Shown here: positions 6,817-14,458 of the stretch, one piece after another
Layout of the letters: every line of letters begins with the position of its first letter
Position numbering within the stretch: position 1 is the stretch's first letter
NCBI RefSeq assembly: GCF_000716445.1
Contig: NZ_JNWK01000054.1
Location: 1 to 47,683 of the forward strand
DNA from: Streptomyces wedmorensis
GTDB taxonomy: Bacteria > Actinomycetota > Actinomycetes > Streptomycetales > Streptomycetaceae
DNA: 47,683 nucleotides
Direction of reading: 5' to 3'
Made by a program: the position numbers and the translations under genes
The notes under the pieces: generated by a model
What the model saw: the letters and a program-made list of their open reading frames with translations, nothing else
Told to the model about the DNA's origin: nothing
The model's database searches: none

Positions 6817-8349
6817 GTGCGCGTACGACGGGGGCGGCCGTGGTCGCTGCGGACCCGGCTCGTCGTGTCGGCGGTCGCGCTGATCGCGGTCGTCGCGGCG
6901 GTGATCGGGACGGTGACGACGATCGCGTTCCGCTCGTACCTGTACGACCAGGCCGACGAGCAGGTCCACACCGTCGCGGACCGGGCGGCGGGCCCGCCGG
7001 TCGCCGTCCCCCCGGCGCCCGGCCCGCTCGACCCGGTCCGCGCGAAGGAACCCCTGGCGTTCGTCCAGGGGCCCGGCGCTCCCATCGGCACCCTCGGCGC
7101 GGTCCTCACGGACGGGGAGGTGACCTCGGCCGGCTACTCGGCGGAGGCCGAGGGAAGCGACAGGTACGGCAGGAACGTCCAGACCACCGAGCTCGACGCG
7201 GCCCAGCGGGCCGCCCTCGCCGCAGTCCCCCGGGACGGCCGCCCGCACACCGTCGAACTGCCCGGAGGGCTCGGCTCGTACCGGGTCGAGTACGCCGTCG
7301 GGATCCACGGGGAGTTCCTCACCGGCATCCCGCTCGCCGAGGTCGAGGACGCCCTCTCCACCCTGGTGCTCGTCGAACTCAGCGTCACCGGCGCCGGGCT
7401 CGTCGCCGCCTCGCTCGCCGGGACCGTGCTCGTGCGGGTGGCGCTGCGCCCGCTGCGGAGGGTCGCCATCACCGCCCGGCAGGTCGCCCGACTGCCGCTG
7501 CACAGCGGCGAGGTGGCGCTGCACCAGCGGGTCCCGGAGACGGAGGCCGATCCGCGGACCGAGGTCGGCCAGGTCGGCGCGGCCCTCAACCGGATGCTCG
7601 ACCACGTCCACTCGGCCCTCGACGCACGCCAGCAGAGCGAGACCCGGGTACGGCAGTTCGTCGCCGACGCCAGCCACGAGCTGCGCACCCCGCTCGCCTC
7701 GATCCGGGGATACGCCGAGCTCACCCGGCGGGGCCGCGAGGAGTGCGGGCCCGACACCCGGCACGCCCTCGGCAGGATCGAGTCCGAGGCGACCCGGATG
7801 ACCGGCCTGGTGGAGGACCTGCTGCTGCTCGCCCGGCTCGACGCCGGACGCCCGCTCTCGTACGAGACCACCGACCTCGTCCCGCTGGTCGTGGACGCGG
7901 TCAGCGACGCCCGGGCGGCCGGGCCCGAACACCACTGGCGCCTCGAACTGCCCGCGGACGCGGCGGTCGTACGGGCCGACGGCGCCCGGCTCCAGCAGGT
8001 CCTGGTCAACCTCCTCGCCAACGCCCGTACGCACACCCCGCCCGGCACGAAGGTCGCCGCACGCGTGCGCGCGGCCGGCCCGGCGGTGCTCGTCGAGGTC
8101 GAGGACGACGGCCCCGGCATCCCGCCGGACCTCCTGCCCGCCGTCTTCGAACGCTTCGCGCGCGGCGACGCCTCCCGTTCCCGAAACGCCGGATCCACCG
8201 GCCTCGGGCTCGCCATCGTGCGCGCGGTCGTCCTCGCGCACGGCGGCGAGGTGGGCGTCGAATCCGCCCCGGGGCGGACCGTGTTCACGGTGAACCTGCC
8301 CATGGCCGAGAACTCACAGGCAGGGCACAGGCTCATCACACAGCCGTGA
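6817..8349 (+). CDS. Sensor histidine kinase
   Basis: A 510-residue membrane kinase. The first transmembrane helix is at about residues 14-37, an extracytoplasmic sensor segment at about 38-177 and the second helix at about 178-202. A HAMP linker follows, then the HisKA box FVADASHELRTPLASIRGY with phosphoacceptor H287, an N box (LVNLLANARTHT) near 400 and G boxes (DDGPGI near 430, GLGLAIV near 465). The GTG start is preceded by GGGGGAG inside the regulator's last codons, so translation is coupled. It should phosphorylate the upstream regulator. The ligand is not evident. Confidence 0.93.
   Translation: MRVRRGRPWSLRTRLVVSAVALIAVVAAVIGTVTTIAFRSYLYDQADEQVHTVADRAAGPPVAVPPAPGPLDPVRAKEPLAFVQGPGAPIGTLGAVLTDGEVTSAGYSAEAEGSDRYGRNVQTTELDAAQRAALAAVPRDGRPHTVELPGGLGSYRVEYAVGIHGEFLTGIPLAEVEDALSTLVLVELSVTGAGLVAASLAGTVLVRVALRPLRRVAITARQVARLPLHSGEVALHQRVPETEADPRTEVGQVGAALNRMLDHVHSALDARQQSETRVRQFVADASHELRTPLASIRGYAELTRRGREECGPDTRHALGRIESEATRMTGLVEDLLLLARLDAGRPLSYETTDLVPLVVDAVSDARAAGPEHHWRLELPADAAVVRADGARLQQVLVNLLANARTHTPPGTKVAARVRAAGPAVLVEVEDDGPGIPPDLLPAVFERFARGDASRSRNAGSTGLGLAIVRAVVLAHGGEVGVESAPGRTVFTVNLPMAENSQAGHRLITQP
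8315..8343 (+). promoter_or_regulatory. Direct-repeat operator before the glycosyltransferase genes
   Basis: CACAGG (8315-8320) and CACAGG (8326-8331) are again 11 bases apart, with a degenerate third copy CACACA (8337-8342) in the same phase. The array overlaps the end of the kinase gene, 33-61 bp before the GT2 start. It matches the array before the response-regulator gene, so the same regulator probably drives an internal promoter here. Confidence 0.58.
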
Positions 8350-8375
8350 CAGCGGCCCCGGCGAGTGTCGGTGTC

Positions 8376-9677
8376 ATGCGAACCCCAACGATCGCGGGTC
8401 CCACGTCCGCGGCCTCCGGAAGGTCCGACGCCCTCCCCGCCCGGGAGCACCTGCCGGTGAGCGTCGCCGGACGGCCCGTCCTGGACGTGGTGATTCCCGT
8501 CTACAACGAGGAGAAGGACCTGGAGCCGTGCGTCCGCCGGCTCCACGAGCACCTCCTCCGGACCTTCCCGTACGGCTTCCGCATCACCGTCGCCGACAAC
8601 GCCTCCACCGACACGACCCCCGAGGTCGCCGCGGCCCTCGCCGCGGAGGTGCCCGAGGTGCGCTCCGTACGGCTCGACCAGAAGGGCCGCGGCCGGGCGC
8701 TGCGGACCGTGTGGTCGGGCTCGGACGCGCCCGTCCTGGCCTACATGGACGTCGACCTCTCGACGGACCTGAACGCGCTGCTCCCGCTGGTCGCCCCGCT
8801 CATCTCGGGCCACTCCGACCTGGCGATCGGCTCCCGGCTCGCCCGCTCCTCGCGGGTGGTGCGCGGCCCGAAGCGCGAGTTCATCTCACGGGCGTACAAC
8901 CTGATCCTCCGCGGCTCGCTCGCCGCCCGCTTCTCCGACGCGCAGTGCGGCTTCAAGGCGATACGGCGTGAGGTCGCCGAGCGGCTCCTCCCGATGGTGG
9001 AGGACACCGGCTGGTTCTTCGACACCGAGCTGCTTGTCCTCGCCGAGCGCGCCGGGCTGCGCATCCACGAGGTGCCGGTCGACTGGGTCGACGACCCCGA
9101 CTCGACCGTCCACATCGTGCGGACGGCGACCGACGACCTGAAGGGCGTGCTGCGGGTCGGGCGGGCGCTCGCGACCGGTTCGCTGCCGCTCGACCGGCTC
9201 GCCCGCCCCTTCGGCGACGACCCCCGGGACCGCGAGCTGAGCGGGGTGCCGGGCGGGCTCGCGCGGCAGCTGGTCGGCTTCTGCGTGGTCGGCGCGCTGT
9301 CCACGCTCTTCTACCTCGCGCTGTACTCGGCCTTCCGGCTCGGCCTGGGCCCGCAACTCGCCAACGCCGCCGCCCTCCTCGTCTCGGCCGTCGCCAACAC
9401 GGCGGCCAACCGGCGCCTCACCTTCGGGGTACGGGGCCGGGACCGGGCGGTCCGCCACCAGGCGCAGGGGCTCGTGGTCTTCGCCATCGGCCTCGCCCTG
9501 ACCAGCGGTTCGCTGGCCGCGCTCGGCGCGGCGACGGGGGATCCGGCGCACTCCACGGAACTCGCCGTCCTGATCGTCGCCAACCTCGCCGCGACCGTCC
9601 TGCGCTTCCTCCTCTTCCGGCTCTGGGTCTTCCCCGAGCGGTCCACCTCGCAGACTCCAGCAAGGAACGAACGATGA
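8376..9677 (+). CDS. GT2 glycosyltransferase fused to a GtrA-like membrane domain
   Basis: A 433-residue protein. Residues about 35-270 are a GT-A family 2 transferase of the dolichyl/polyprenyl-phosphate sugar synthase type: DVVIPVYNEEKDLEPC, a DVD metal motif at 125-127 (YMDVDLSTD) and QCGFKAIRRE. Residues about 290-425 hold four hydrophobic helices of the GtrA family (FCVVGALSTLFYLALY, then ANAAALLVSAVANTAANRR), which flip or present lipid-linked sugars. The protein likely makes and helps translocate a polyprenyl-phosphate sugar. Its TGA overlaps the ATG of the GT39 gene by four bases, so that enzyme is the probable user of the lipid-linked sugar. Confidence 0.9.
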   Translation: MRTPTIAGPTSAASGRSDALPAREHLPVSVAGRPVLDVVIPVYNEEKDLEPCVRRLHEHLLRTFPYGFRITVADNASTDTTPEVAAALAAEVPEVRSVRLDQKGRGRALRTVWSGSDAPVLAYMDVDLSTDLNALLPLVAPLISGHSDLAIGSRLARSSRVVRGPKREFISRAYNLILRGSLAARFSDAQCGFKAIRREVAERLLPMVEDTGWFFDTELLVLAERAGLRIHEVPVDWVDDPDSTVHIVRTATDDLKGVLRVGRALATGSLPLDRLARPFGDDPRDRELSGVPGGLARQLVGFCVVGALSTLFYLALYSAFRLGLGPQLANAAALLVSAVANTAANRRLTFGVRGRDRAVRHQAQGLVVFAIGLALTSGSLAALGAATGDPAHSTELAVLIVANLAATVLRFLLFRLWVFPERSTSQTPARNER

Positions 9678-11926
9678 CCACGCTGTCCCCGACGGCCCCC
9701 GCGGCCGATGCCGCGACCGGGAGCGGCCGACTCGCCCGGCTGTGGCGCGGCCGCGCCGAGGACGCCCCCTGGGTCAGGCCCGCCTTCCTCGGCCTGCTCG
9801 TCGCCACCACGCTGCTGTACCTGTGGAACCTGAGCGCCTCCGGGTACGCCAACTCCTTCTACTCCGCCGCCGTCCAGGCGGGCTCCGAGAGCTGGAAGGC
9901 CTTCTTCTTCGGCTCGCTCGACGCGGCCGACGCCATCACGGTCGACAAGCCGCCGGCCGCCCTCTGGCCGATGGTGCTCTCCGTGCGCCTCTTCGGTCTG
10001 GGTTCCTGGCAGATCCTCGTTCCCGAGGTGCTGATGGGCGTGGGCACGGTCGCGGTGCTCTACGCGGCGGTCCGGCGCAGGTTCTCCGCCGGTGCGGGTC
10101 TCATCGCGGGCGCGGTGCTCGCGCTGACTCCGGTCGCCGCGCTGATGTTCCGCTTCAACAACCCGGACGCGCTGCTCGCGCTGCTCATGACGGTCGCCGT
10201 GTACTGCGTGCTGCGGGCCCTGGAGCGGGAGCGGGGCAGTGCGAAGTGGCTGGTGTGGGCGGGGGTGGCGTTCGGCTTCGCGTTCCTCGCGAAGACGTTG
10301 CAGGCCTTCCTGATCCTGCCGCCGCTCGCGCTCGTGTACGTGGTGTGCGCGCCCGGCGGCTTCGGGCGCCGGCTCGGCCGGCTGGCCCTGGGCGGGCTCG
10401 CGATGCTCGTGTCGGCGGGCTGGTGGGTGGCGCTGGTCGAGCTGTGGCCGGCGTCCTCCCGTCCGTACGTCGGGGGCTCGCAGAACAACAGCTTCCTGGA
10501 GCTGACCTTCGGCTACAACGGCCTCGGCCGCCTCAACGGCAACGAGGTCGGCAGCGTGGGCGGCGGTGGCCGCGGCGGCCCGGGCGGCACGGCGGAGAAC
10601 CTGCCGGCCGGTGTGGAGCTGCCCGGTCGCGGTGGCGGCGGTGGTGGCGGCTGGGGCGAGACCGGCATCGGCCGGATGTTCAACGACGCGGTGGGCGGTC
10701 AGATCTCCTGGCTGCTGCCGGCCGCGCTGATCCTGCTGGTCGCGGGGCTCGTCGTCACGTGGCGGGCGTCCCGCACGGACACGGCGCGCTCGGCGTTCCT
10801 GGTGTGGGGCGGCTCGCTCCTGATCACGCTGGTCGTGTTCAGCTTCATGGCCGGCATCTTCCACGAGTACTACACGGTGGCGCTGGCCCCGTACGTCGCG
10901 GCGCTGATCGGCATGGGCGCGGCGGTGCTGTGGGAGGAGCGCACGCGGTGGCTCGCCTCGGTGGCGCTCGCGGTGACGGTGGCGGTGACGGCCTGGTGGG
11001 GCTGGACGCTGCTCGGCCGTACGCCGGACTGGCTGCCGTGGCTGCGCTGGGCGGTCCTGGTGGCGGGTGCGCTCGCGGCGCTCGGTCTCCTCGTCGCGGG
11101 CCGCGTCGACCGCCGCCTCGGGCTCGGGCTCGCGGGCCTCGGTCTGGCGGCGGGGCTCGCGGGACCTTTCGCGTACACCCTGGCGACCGTGGACGCCGGG
11201 CACCAGGGCTCGATCGTGACCGCGGGCCCGGCCGGCGGCGCCATGGGCGGCCGTGGCCCGGGCGGCGGCCGGATGTTCGGCGGCGGCGGGATGATGCCGC
11301 CCGGCGGCCAGGGCGGCCAGATGCCCGGCGGCGCGGGCGGCCAGACGCCGGGTGGCCAGGGCGGCCAGATGCCCGGCGGCGCGGGCGGCCAGACGCCGGG
11401 TGGCCAGGGCGGCCAGATGCCCGGCGGCGCGGGCGGTCAGCTGCCCGGTGGCCAGGGTGGTCAGATGCCGGGCGGTCAGGTCCCCGGTCAGGGCCAGATG
11501 CCCACCGACGGCCGCACCGACGGTGAGCGCGGCGGCATGAACGGCGGCGGTGGCCTCGGGGGTCTGCTCAACGGCGCGAACGTCGGTACGGAGGCCAAGG
11601 AGGCGCTGCTGGCGGACGCCGACGACTACACCTGGGTCGCGGCGGCGGTGGGCGCGCAGAACGCGGCCGGCTACCAGCTGGCCACCGAGAAGCCCGTGAT
11701 GGCGATCGGCGGCTTCAACGGCAGCGACCCGTCCCCGACGCTCGACCGGTTCAAGCGCTACGTCGCCGAGGGGAAGATCCACTACTTCGTCTCGTCCGAC
11801 CGCATGCAGATGGGCGGCGGCAGCGGTTCCAGCGCCTCCTCCGAGATCTCCACCTGGGTCTCCGAGAACTTCGAGCAGGTCACCGTCGGCAGCTCCACCT
11901 TCTACGACCTGACGCGGGAGAAGTAG
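9674..11926 (+). CDS. GT39/ArnT-like membrane glycosyltransferase with Gly-rich repeat insert
   Basis: A 750-residue polytopic GT-C transferase. The N-terminal part matches PMT/ArnT enzymes: ASGYANSFYSAAVQAGSESW, then AITVDKPPAALWPM with the conserved acidic loop residue D91. About ten membrane helices follow. Two low-complexity inserts stand out: a Gly stretch near residues 294-335 and a Gly/Gln/Met/Pro tract near 515-630 built from a tandem 16-residue repeat. The C-terminal domain (about 635-750) looks extracytoplasmic and ends in FYDLTREK. These enzymes transfer a sugar from polyprenyl phosphate to proteins or wall polymers outside the membrane. The four-base overlap with the GT2-GtrA gene argues for a shared pathway. 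Confidence 0.9.
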   Translation: MTTLSPTAPAADAATGSGRLARLWRGRAEDAPWVRPAFLGLLVATTLLYLWNLSASGYANSFYSAAVQAGSESWKAFFFGSLDAADAITVDKPPAALWPMVLSVRLFGLGSWQILVPEVLMGVGTVAVLYAAVRRRFSAGAGLIAGAVLALTPVAALMFRFNNPDALLALLMTVAVYCVLRALERERGSAKWLVWAGVAFGFAFLAKTLQAFLILPPLALVYVVCAPGGFGRRLGRLALGGLAMLVSAGWWVALVELWPASSRPYVGGSQNNSFLELTFGYNGLGRLNGNEVGSVGGGGRGGPGGTAENLPAGVELPGRGGGGGGGWGETGIGRMFNDAVGGQISWLLPAALILLVAGLVVTWRASRTDTARSAFLVWGGSLLITLVVFSFMAGIFHEYYTVALAPYVAALIGMGAAVLWEERTRWLASVALAVTVAVTAWWGWTLLGRTPDWLPWLRWAVLVAGALAALGLLVAGRVDRRLGLGLAGLGLAAGLAGPFAYTLATVDAGHQGSIVTAGPAGGAMGGRGPGGGRMFGGGGMMPPGGQGGQMPGGAGGQTPGGQGGQMPGGAGGQTPGGQGGQMPGGAGGQLPGGQGGQMPGGQVPGQGQMPTDGRTDGERGGMNGGGGLGGLLNGANVGTEAKEALLADADDYTWVAAAVGAQNAAGYQLATEKPVMAIGGFNGSDPSPTLDRFKRYVAEGKIHYFVSSDRMQMGGGSGSSASSEISTWVSENFEQVTVGSSTFYDLTREK
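11306..11473 (+). repeat. 48-bp in-frame tandem repeat (3.5 copies) inside the GT39 gene
   Basis: Units at 11306-11353, 11354-11401 and 11402-11449, plus a half unit to 11473, each encode the 16-residue pattern GQGGQMPGGAGGQTPG. The first two copies are nearly identical at DNA level, so the expansion is recent and likely varies in copy number between strains. Confidence 0.93.
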
Positions 11927-11952
11927 CCCGGGAAGCCCGCACACGAGAAACC

Positions 11953-12014
11953 GCTATACAGCGTACGAGAGCTCTTGTACGGTGTACGAGACCTGGTCCC
12001 GTACACCGTACAAG
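11953..12014 (+). promoter_or_regulatory. Triple palindromic operator before the MFS gene
   Basis: Two 17-bp near-palindromes of the form CTTGTAC-GGT-GTACGRG lie head to head (11974-11990 and, inverted, 11998-12014); their outer 14 bases form a perfect inverted repeat (11974-11987 with 12001-12014). A third, weaker copy is at 11953-11969. Centres are 21 and 24 bp apart. The last copy abuts the MFS ribosome site. The TetR gene downstream in the same operon is the likely binder. Confidence 0.75.
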
Positions 12015-12025
12015 GAGTCCTGCCC

Positions 12026-13552
12026 ATGACGGCGACGACCGCCGCGACCGAACAGACCGCCACCGGCGGCCACCCGCAGCGCTGGCTGATCCTCGGCGTC
12101 ATCTGCCTCGCCCAGCTCACCGTGCTGCTCGACAACACCGTGCTCAGCGTCGCCATCCCGTCGCTGACCTCCGAACTCCACGCGTCCACCACCGACATCC
12201 AGTGGATGATCAACGCGTACTCGCTCGTCCAGTCCGGCCTGCTGCTCAGCGCGGGCAACGCCGCCGACCGCTACGGCCGCAAGAAGATGCTCGCCATCGG
12301 ACTCGCGCTCTTCGGCCTCGGCTCGCTCGCCGCCGGACTCGCCGACTCCACGGCACAGCTGATCGCCGCCCGCGCGGGCATGGGCGTCGGCGGCGCCCTC
12401 CTGATGACCACCACGCTCGCCGTCGTCATGCAGATCTTCGACGACTCCGAGCGGGTCAAGGCCATCGCGCTCTGGTCCACCGTCGCCTCGCTGGGCTTCG
12501 CCGGCGGCCCGCTGATCGGCGGCGTGATCCTGAACCACTTCTGGTGGGGAATGATCTTCCTGATCAACATCCCGGTCGCGGTCCTGGCACTCGTCGCCGT
12601 CCTCAAGCTGGTCCCCGAGTCCAAGAACCCGCAGGGCGAGCGGCCCGACCTGCTCGGCGCCCTGCTCTCCACGATCGGCATGACCGCCGTCGTGTACGCG
12701 ATCATCAGCGGCCCCGAGCACGGCTGGCTCTCCGCGCAGGTGCTCGTCCCGGCCGCGATCGGTGTCGCCGGACTCGGTGCCTTCGCACTGTGGGAGCTGC
12801 GCACCCCGTACCCGATGCTCGACATGCACTTCTTCCGCAACCAGAAGTTCGTCGGCGCCATCGGCGGCTCGATCCTGGTCGTCTTCGGCATGGGCGGCTC
12901 GCTCTTCCTCCTCACCCAGCACCTGCAGTTCGTACTCGGGTACGAACCCCTGGAGGCGGGGCTGCGGATGGCGCCGCTGGCGCTGACGATCGTCGGCCTC
13001 AACCTGACCGGCGTCGGGCCGAGGATCGTCATGAAGCTCGGCACCCCGCCCACCGTGGTCCTCGGCATGACCCTGGTGGCCGCCGGCCTCACCTCCATCT
13101 CGCTGCTCGGCGGCGGCACGGACGGCAGCTACGCGGGCATGCTCCTCGGACTGGTCCTGATGGGCGGCGGCATCGCCGTCTCGTCCCCCGCCATGGCCAA
13201 CGCGATCATGAGCTCGATCCCGCCGGAGAAGGCCGGCGTGGGCGCCGGCATCAACGGCACCCTCGCCGAGTTCGGCAACGGTCTCGGCGTCGCCGTCCTC
13301 GGAGCCGTCCTCAACGCCCGCTTCGCCGCGCTGGTCGCCGTCACCGCGACCTCTCTGCCGGCCGCCCTGGCCGCCGCGGGCGGCGAGGCCGAACGCCGGG
13401 CGATCTCCGACGCGTTCGCCTCCGGCCTCCAGACCAGCCAGCTGGTCGGCGCGATCGCCGTGTTCGCCGGCGGTCTGGTGGCCGCCGCCCTCCTCAAGCG
13501 GGCCGAGCGCGCGGAGAAGGCCGCGGGCGCCGGGACGCCGGTCGCTGCCTAG
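12026..13552 (+). CDS. MFS drug:H+ antiporter, DHA2 (EmrB/QacA) type
   Basis: A 508-residue exporter with about 14 predicted helices. The helix-1 segment QLTVLLDNTVLSVAIPSL carries the DHA2 motif D1, DRYGRKKMLAIGLAL is motif A in the loop after helix 2, and GGPLIGGVIL is motif C of antiporters. The ATG at 12026 has AAGGAG eight bases upstream; a longer frame from a TTG would run through the operator and is unlikely. The TetR gene follows after 35 bases, so the module should be autoregulated and drug-inducible. The substrate cannot be read. Confidence 0.92.
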   Translation: MTATTAATEQTATGGHPQRWLILGVICLAQLTVLLDNTVLSVAIPSLTSELHASTTDIQWMINAYSLVQSGLLLSAGNAADRYGRKKMLAIGLALFGLGSLAAGLADSTAQLIAARAGMGVGGALLMTTTLAVVMQIFDDSERVKAIALWSTVASLGFAGGPLIGGVILNHFWWGMIFLINIPVAVLALVAVLKLVPESKNPQGERPDLLGALLSTIGMTAVVYAIISGPEHGWLSAQVLVPAAIGVAGLGAFALWELRTPYPMLDMHFFRNQKFVGAIGGSILVVFGMGGSLFLLTQHLQFVLGYEPLEAGLRMAPLALTIVGLNLTGVGPRIVMKLGTPPTVVLGMTLVAAGLTSISLLGGGTDGSYAGMLLGLVLMGGGIAVSSPAMANAIMSSIPPEKAGVGAGINGTLAEFGNGLGVAVLGAVLNARFAALVAVTATSLPAALAAAGGEAERRAISDAFASGLQTSQLVGAIAVFAGGLVAAALLKRAERAEKAAGAGTPVAA

Positions 13553-13587
13553 CATGGTGACGGACCGCTGACAGACGGAGGAACGCG

Positions 13588-14376
13588 ATGGTCAAGGCAG
13601 CCGATCGGGCCAAGAACCCGGCGCGTTCCAGCGTCTGGCTGGAGAAGCGGGCCACCCGCGGCGGTGGCGGCCCCGCCGGGCTCGACCGGGACCGCATCGT
13701 CGCCGCATCCATCCGGATGCTCGACGAGGAGGGCCTGTCCAAGCTGTCGATGCGCAAGCTCGCGACCGAGCTGGGCGTCACGGCCATGTCCCTCTACTGG
13801 TACGTGGACACCAAGGACGACATCCTCGAGTACGCCATGGACAGCGTCTACGGCGAGATCGACCTCGCGGCGGTCGACGCCGCCGCGGACTGGCGGGACC
13901 GGATCCGCCTGCTCGCCCTGGACTACCGGCGGATGCTCGTCCGCCACGGGTGGATGTCGCCGAGCGCCGGCCAGTACCTCAACATCGGTCCGAACGCGAT
14001 CGCCGTCGGGCAGAAGATCCACGACACGGTCGCGGAGACCGGCCTCTCGCTGGACCGCCGGCCGAGCGCCATGTCGGCGGTCTTCCAGTTCGTCTACGGC
14101 TACGGGACGATCGAGTCCCAGTTCGGCCGGCGCGCGGCGGAGGCCGGCATGTCGCAGGACGAGTTCTACGTGGACTCGGTGAACGCCTTCCGCGACGACC
14201 CGGACCTCACGGAACAGGTCGAGGGCCTGAAGGAGATCCTCGACGAGCGGACCTCCCACGACAGTCTCAGCGTCATCTGGGACCGCGACTTCGGCTATGC
14301 CCTGGACGTCCTGATCGCCGGCATCGAGGTCATGGTCGCCCGCGAGGCCGAGGCGCCGGACGGCACGCGGAAATGA
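13588..14376 (+). CDS. TetR/AcrR regulator with TetR_C-type ligand domain
   Basis: A 262-residue repressor. The HTH lies at about residues 33-75 (LDRDRIVAASIRMLDEEG, MRKLATELGVTAMSLYWYV). The long C-terminal domain is the TetR_C class, as in tetracycline-type repressors. The unusual N-terminal tail (about 30 residues, basic) is common in Streptomyces relatives. ACGGAGG precedes the ATG. It is co-transcribed with the upstream exporter and probably represses the operon through the triple operator. A strong hairpin follows the stop. Confidence 0.9.
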   Translation: MVKAADRAKNPARSSVWLEKRATRGGGGPAGLDRDRIVAASIRMLDEEGLSKLSMRKLATELGVTAMSLYWYVDTKDDILEYAMDSVYGEIDLAAVDAAADWRDRIRLLALDYRRMLVRHGWMSPSAGQYLNIGPNAIAVGQKIHDTVAETGLSLDRRPSAMSAVFQFVYGYGTIESQFGRRAAEAGMSQDEFYVDSVNAFRDDPDLTEQVEGLKEILDERTSHDSLSVIWDRDFGYALDVLIAGIEVMVAREAEAPDGTRK

Positions 14377-14410
14377 CGGAGCGGCGGGCCGTCCCCTGCC
14401 CGCCGCTCCG
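14377..14410. terminator. 12-bp perfect hairpin after the TetR gene
   Basis: CGGAGCGGCGGG (14377-14388) pairs perfectly with 14399-14410 around a 10-base loop. It begins directly after the TetR stop codon, between convergent genes. Confidence 0.75.
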
Positions 14411-14417
14411 TACCCGA

Positions 14418-14456
14418 CCCGGCCGCGCCTCCGCTCGAAGCGCGGCCGGGAGCTTT
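14418..14456. terminator. Second hairpin between convergent TetR and MFS genes
   Basis: CCCGGCCGCGC (14418-14428) pairs perfectly with 14440-14450; AGCTTTT follows on the plus strand. Together with the first hairpin it isolates the two opposing operons. Confidence 0.75.
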
Positions 14457-14458
14457 TC

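Noticed and set aside
11306..11473. CRISPR array or transposon remnant in the GT39 gene
   Set aside because: Contiguous 48-bp in-frame units with no spacers; it encodes a protein repeat.
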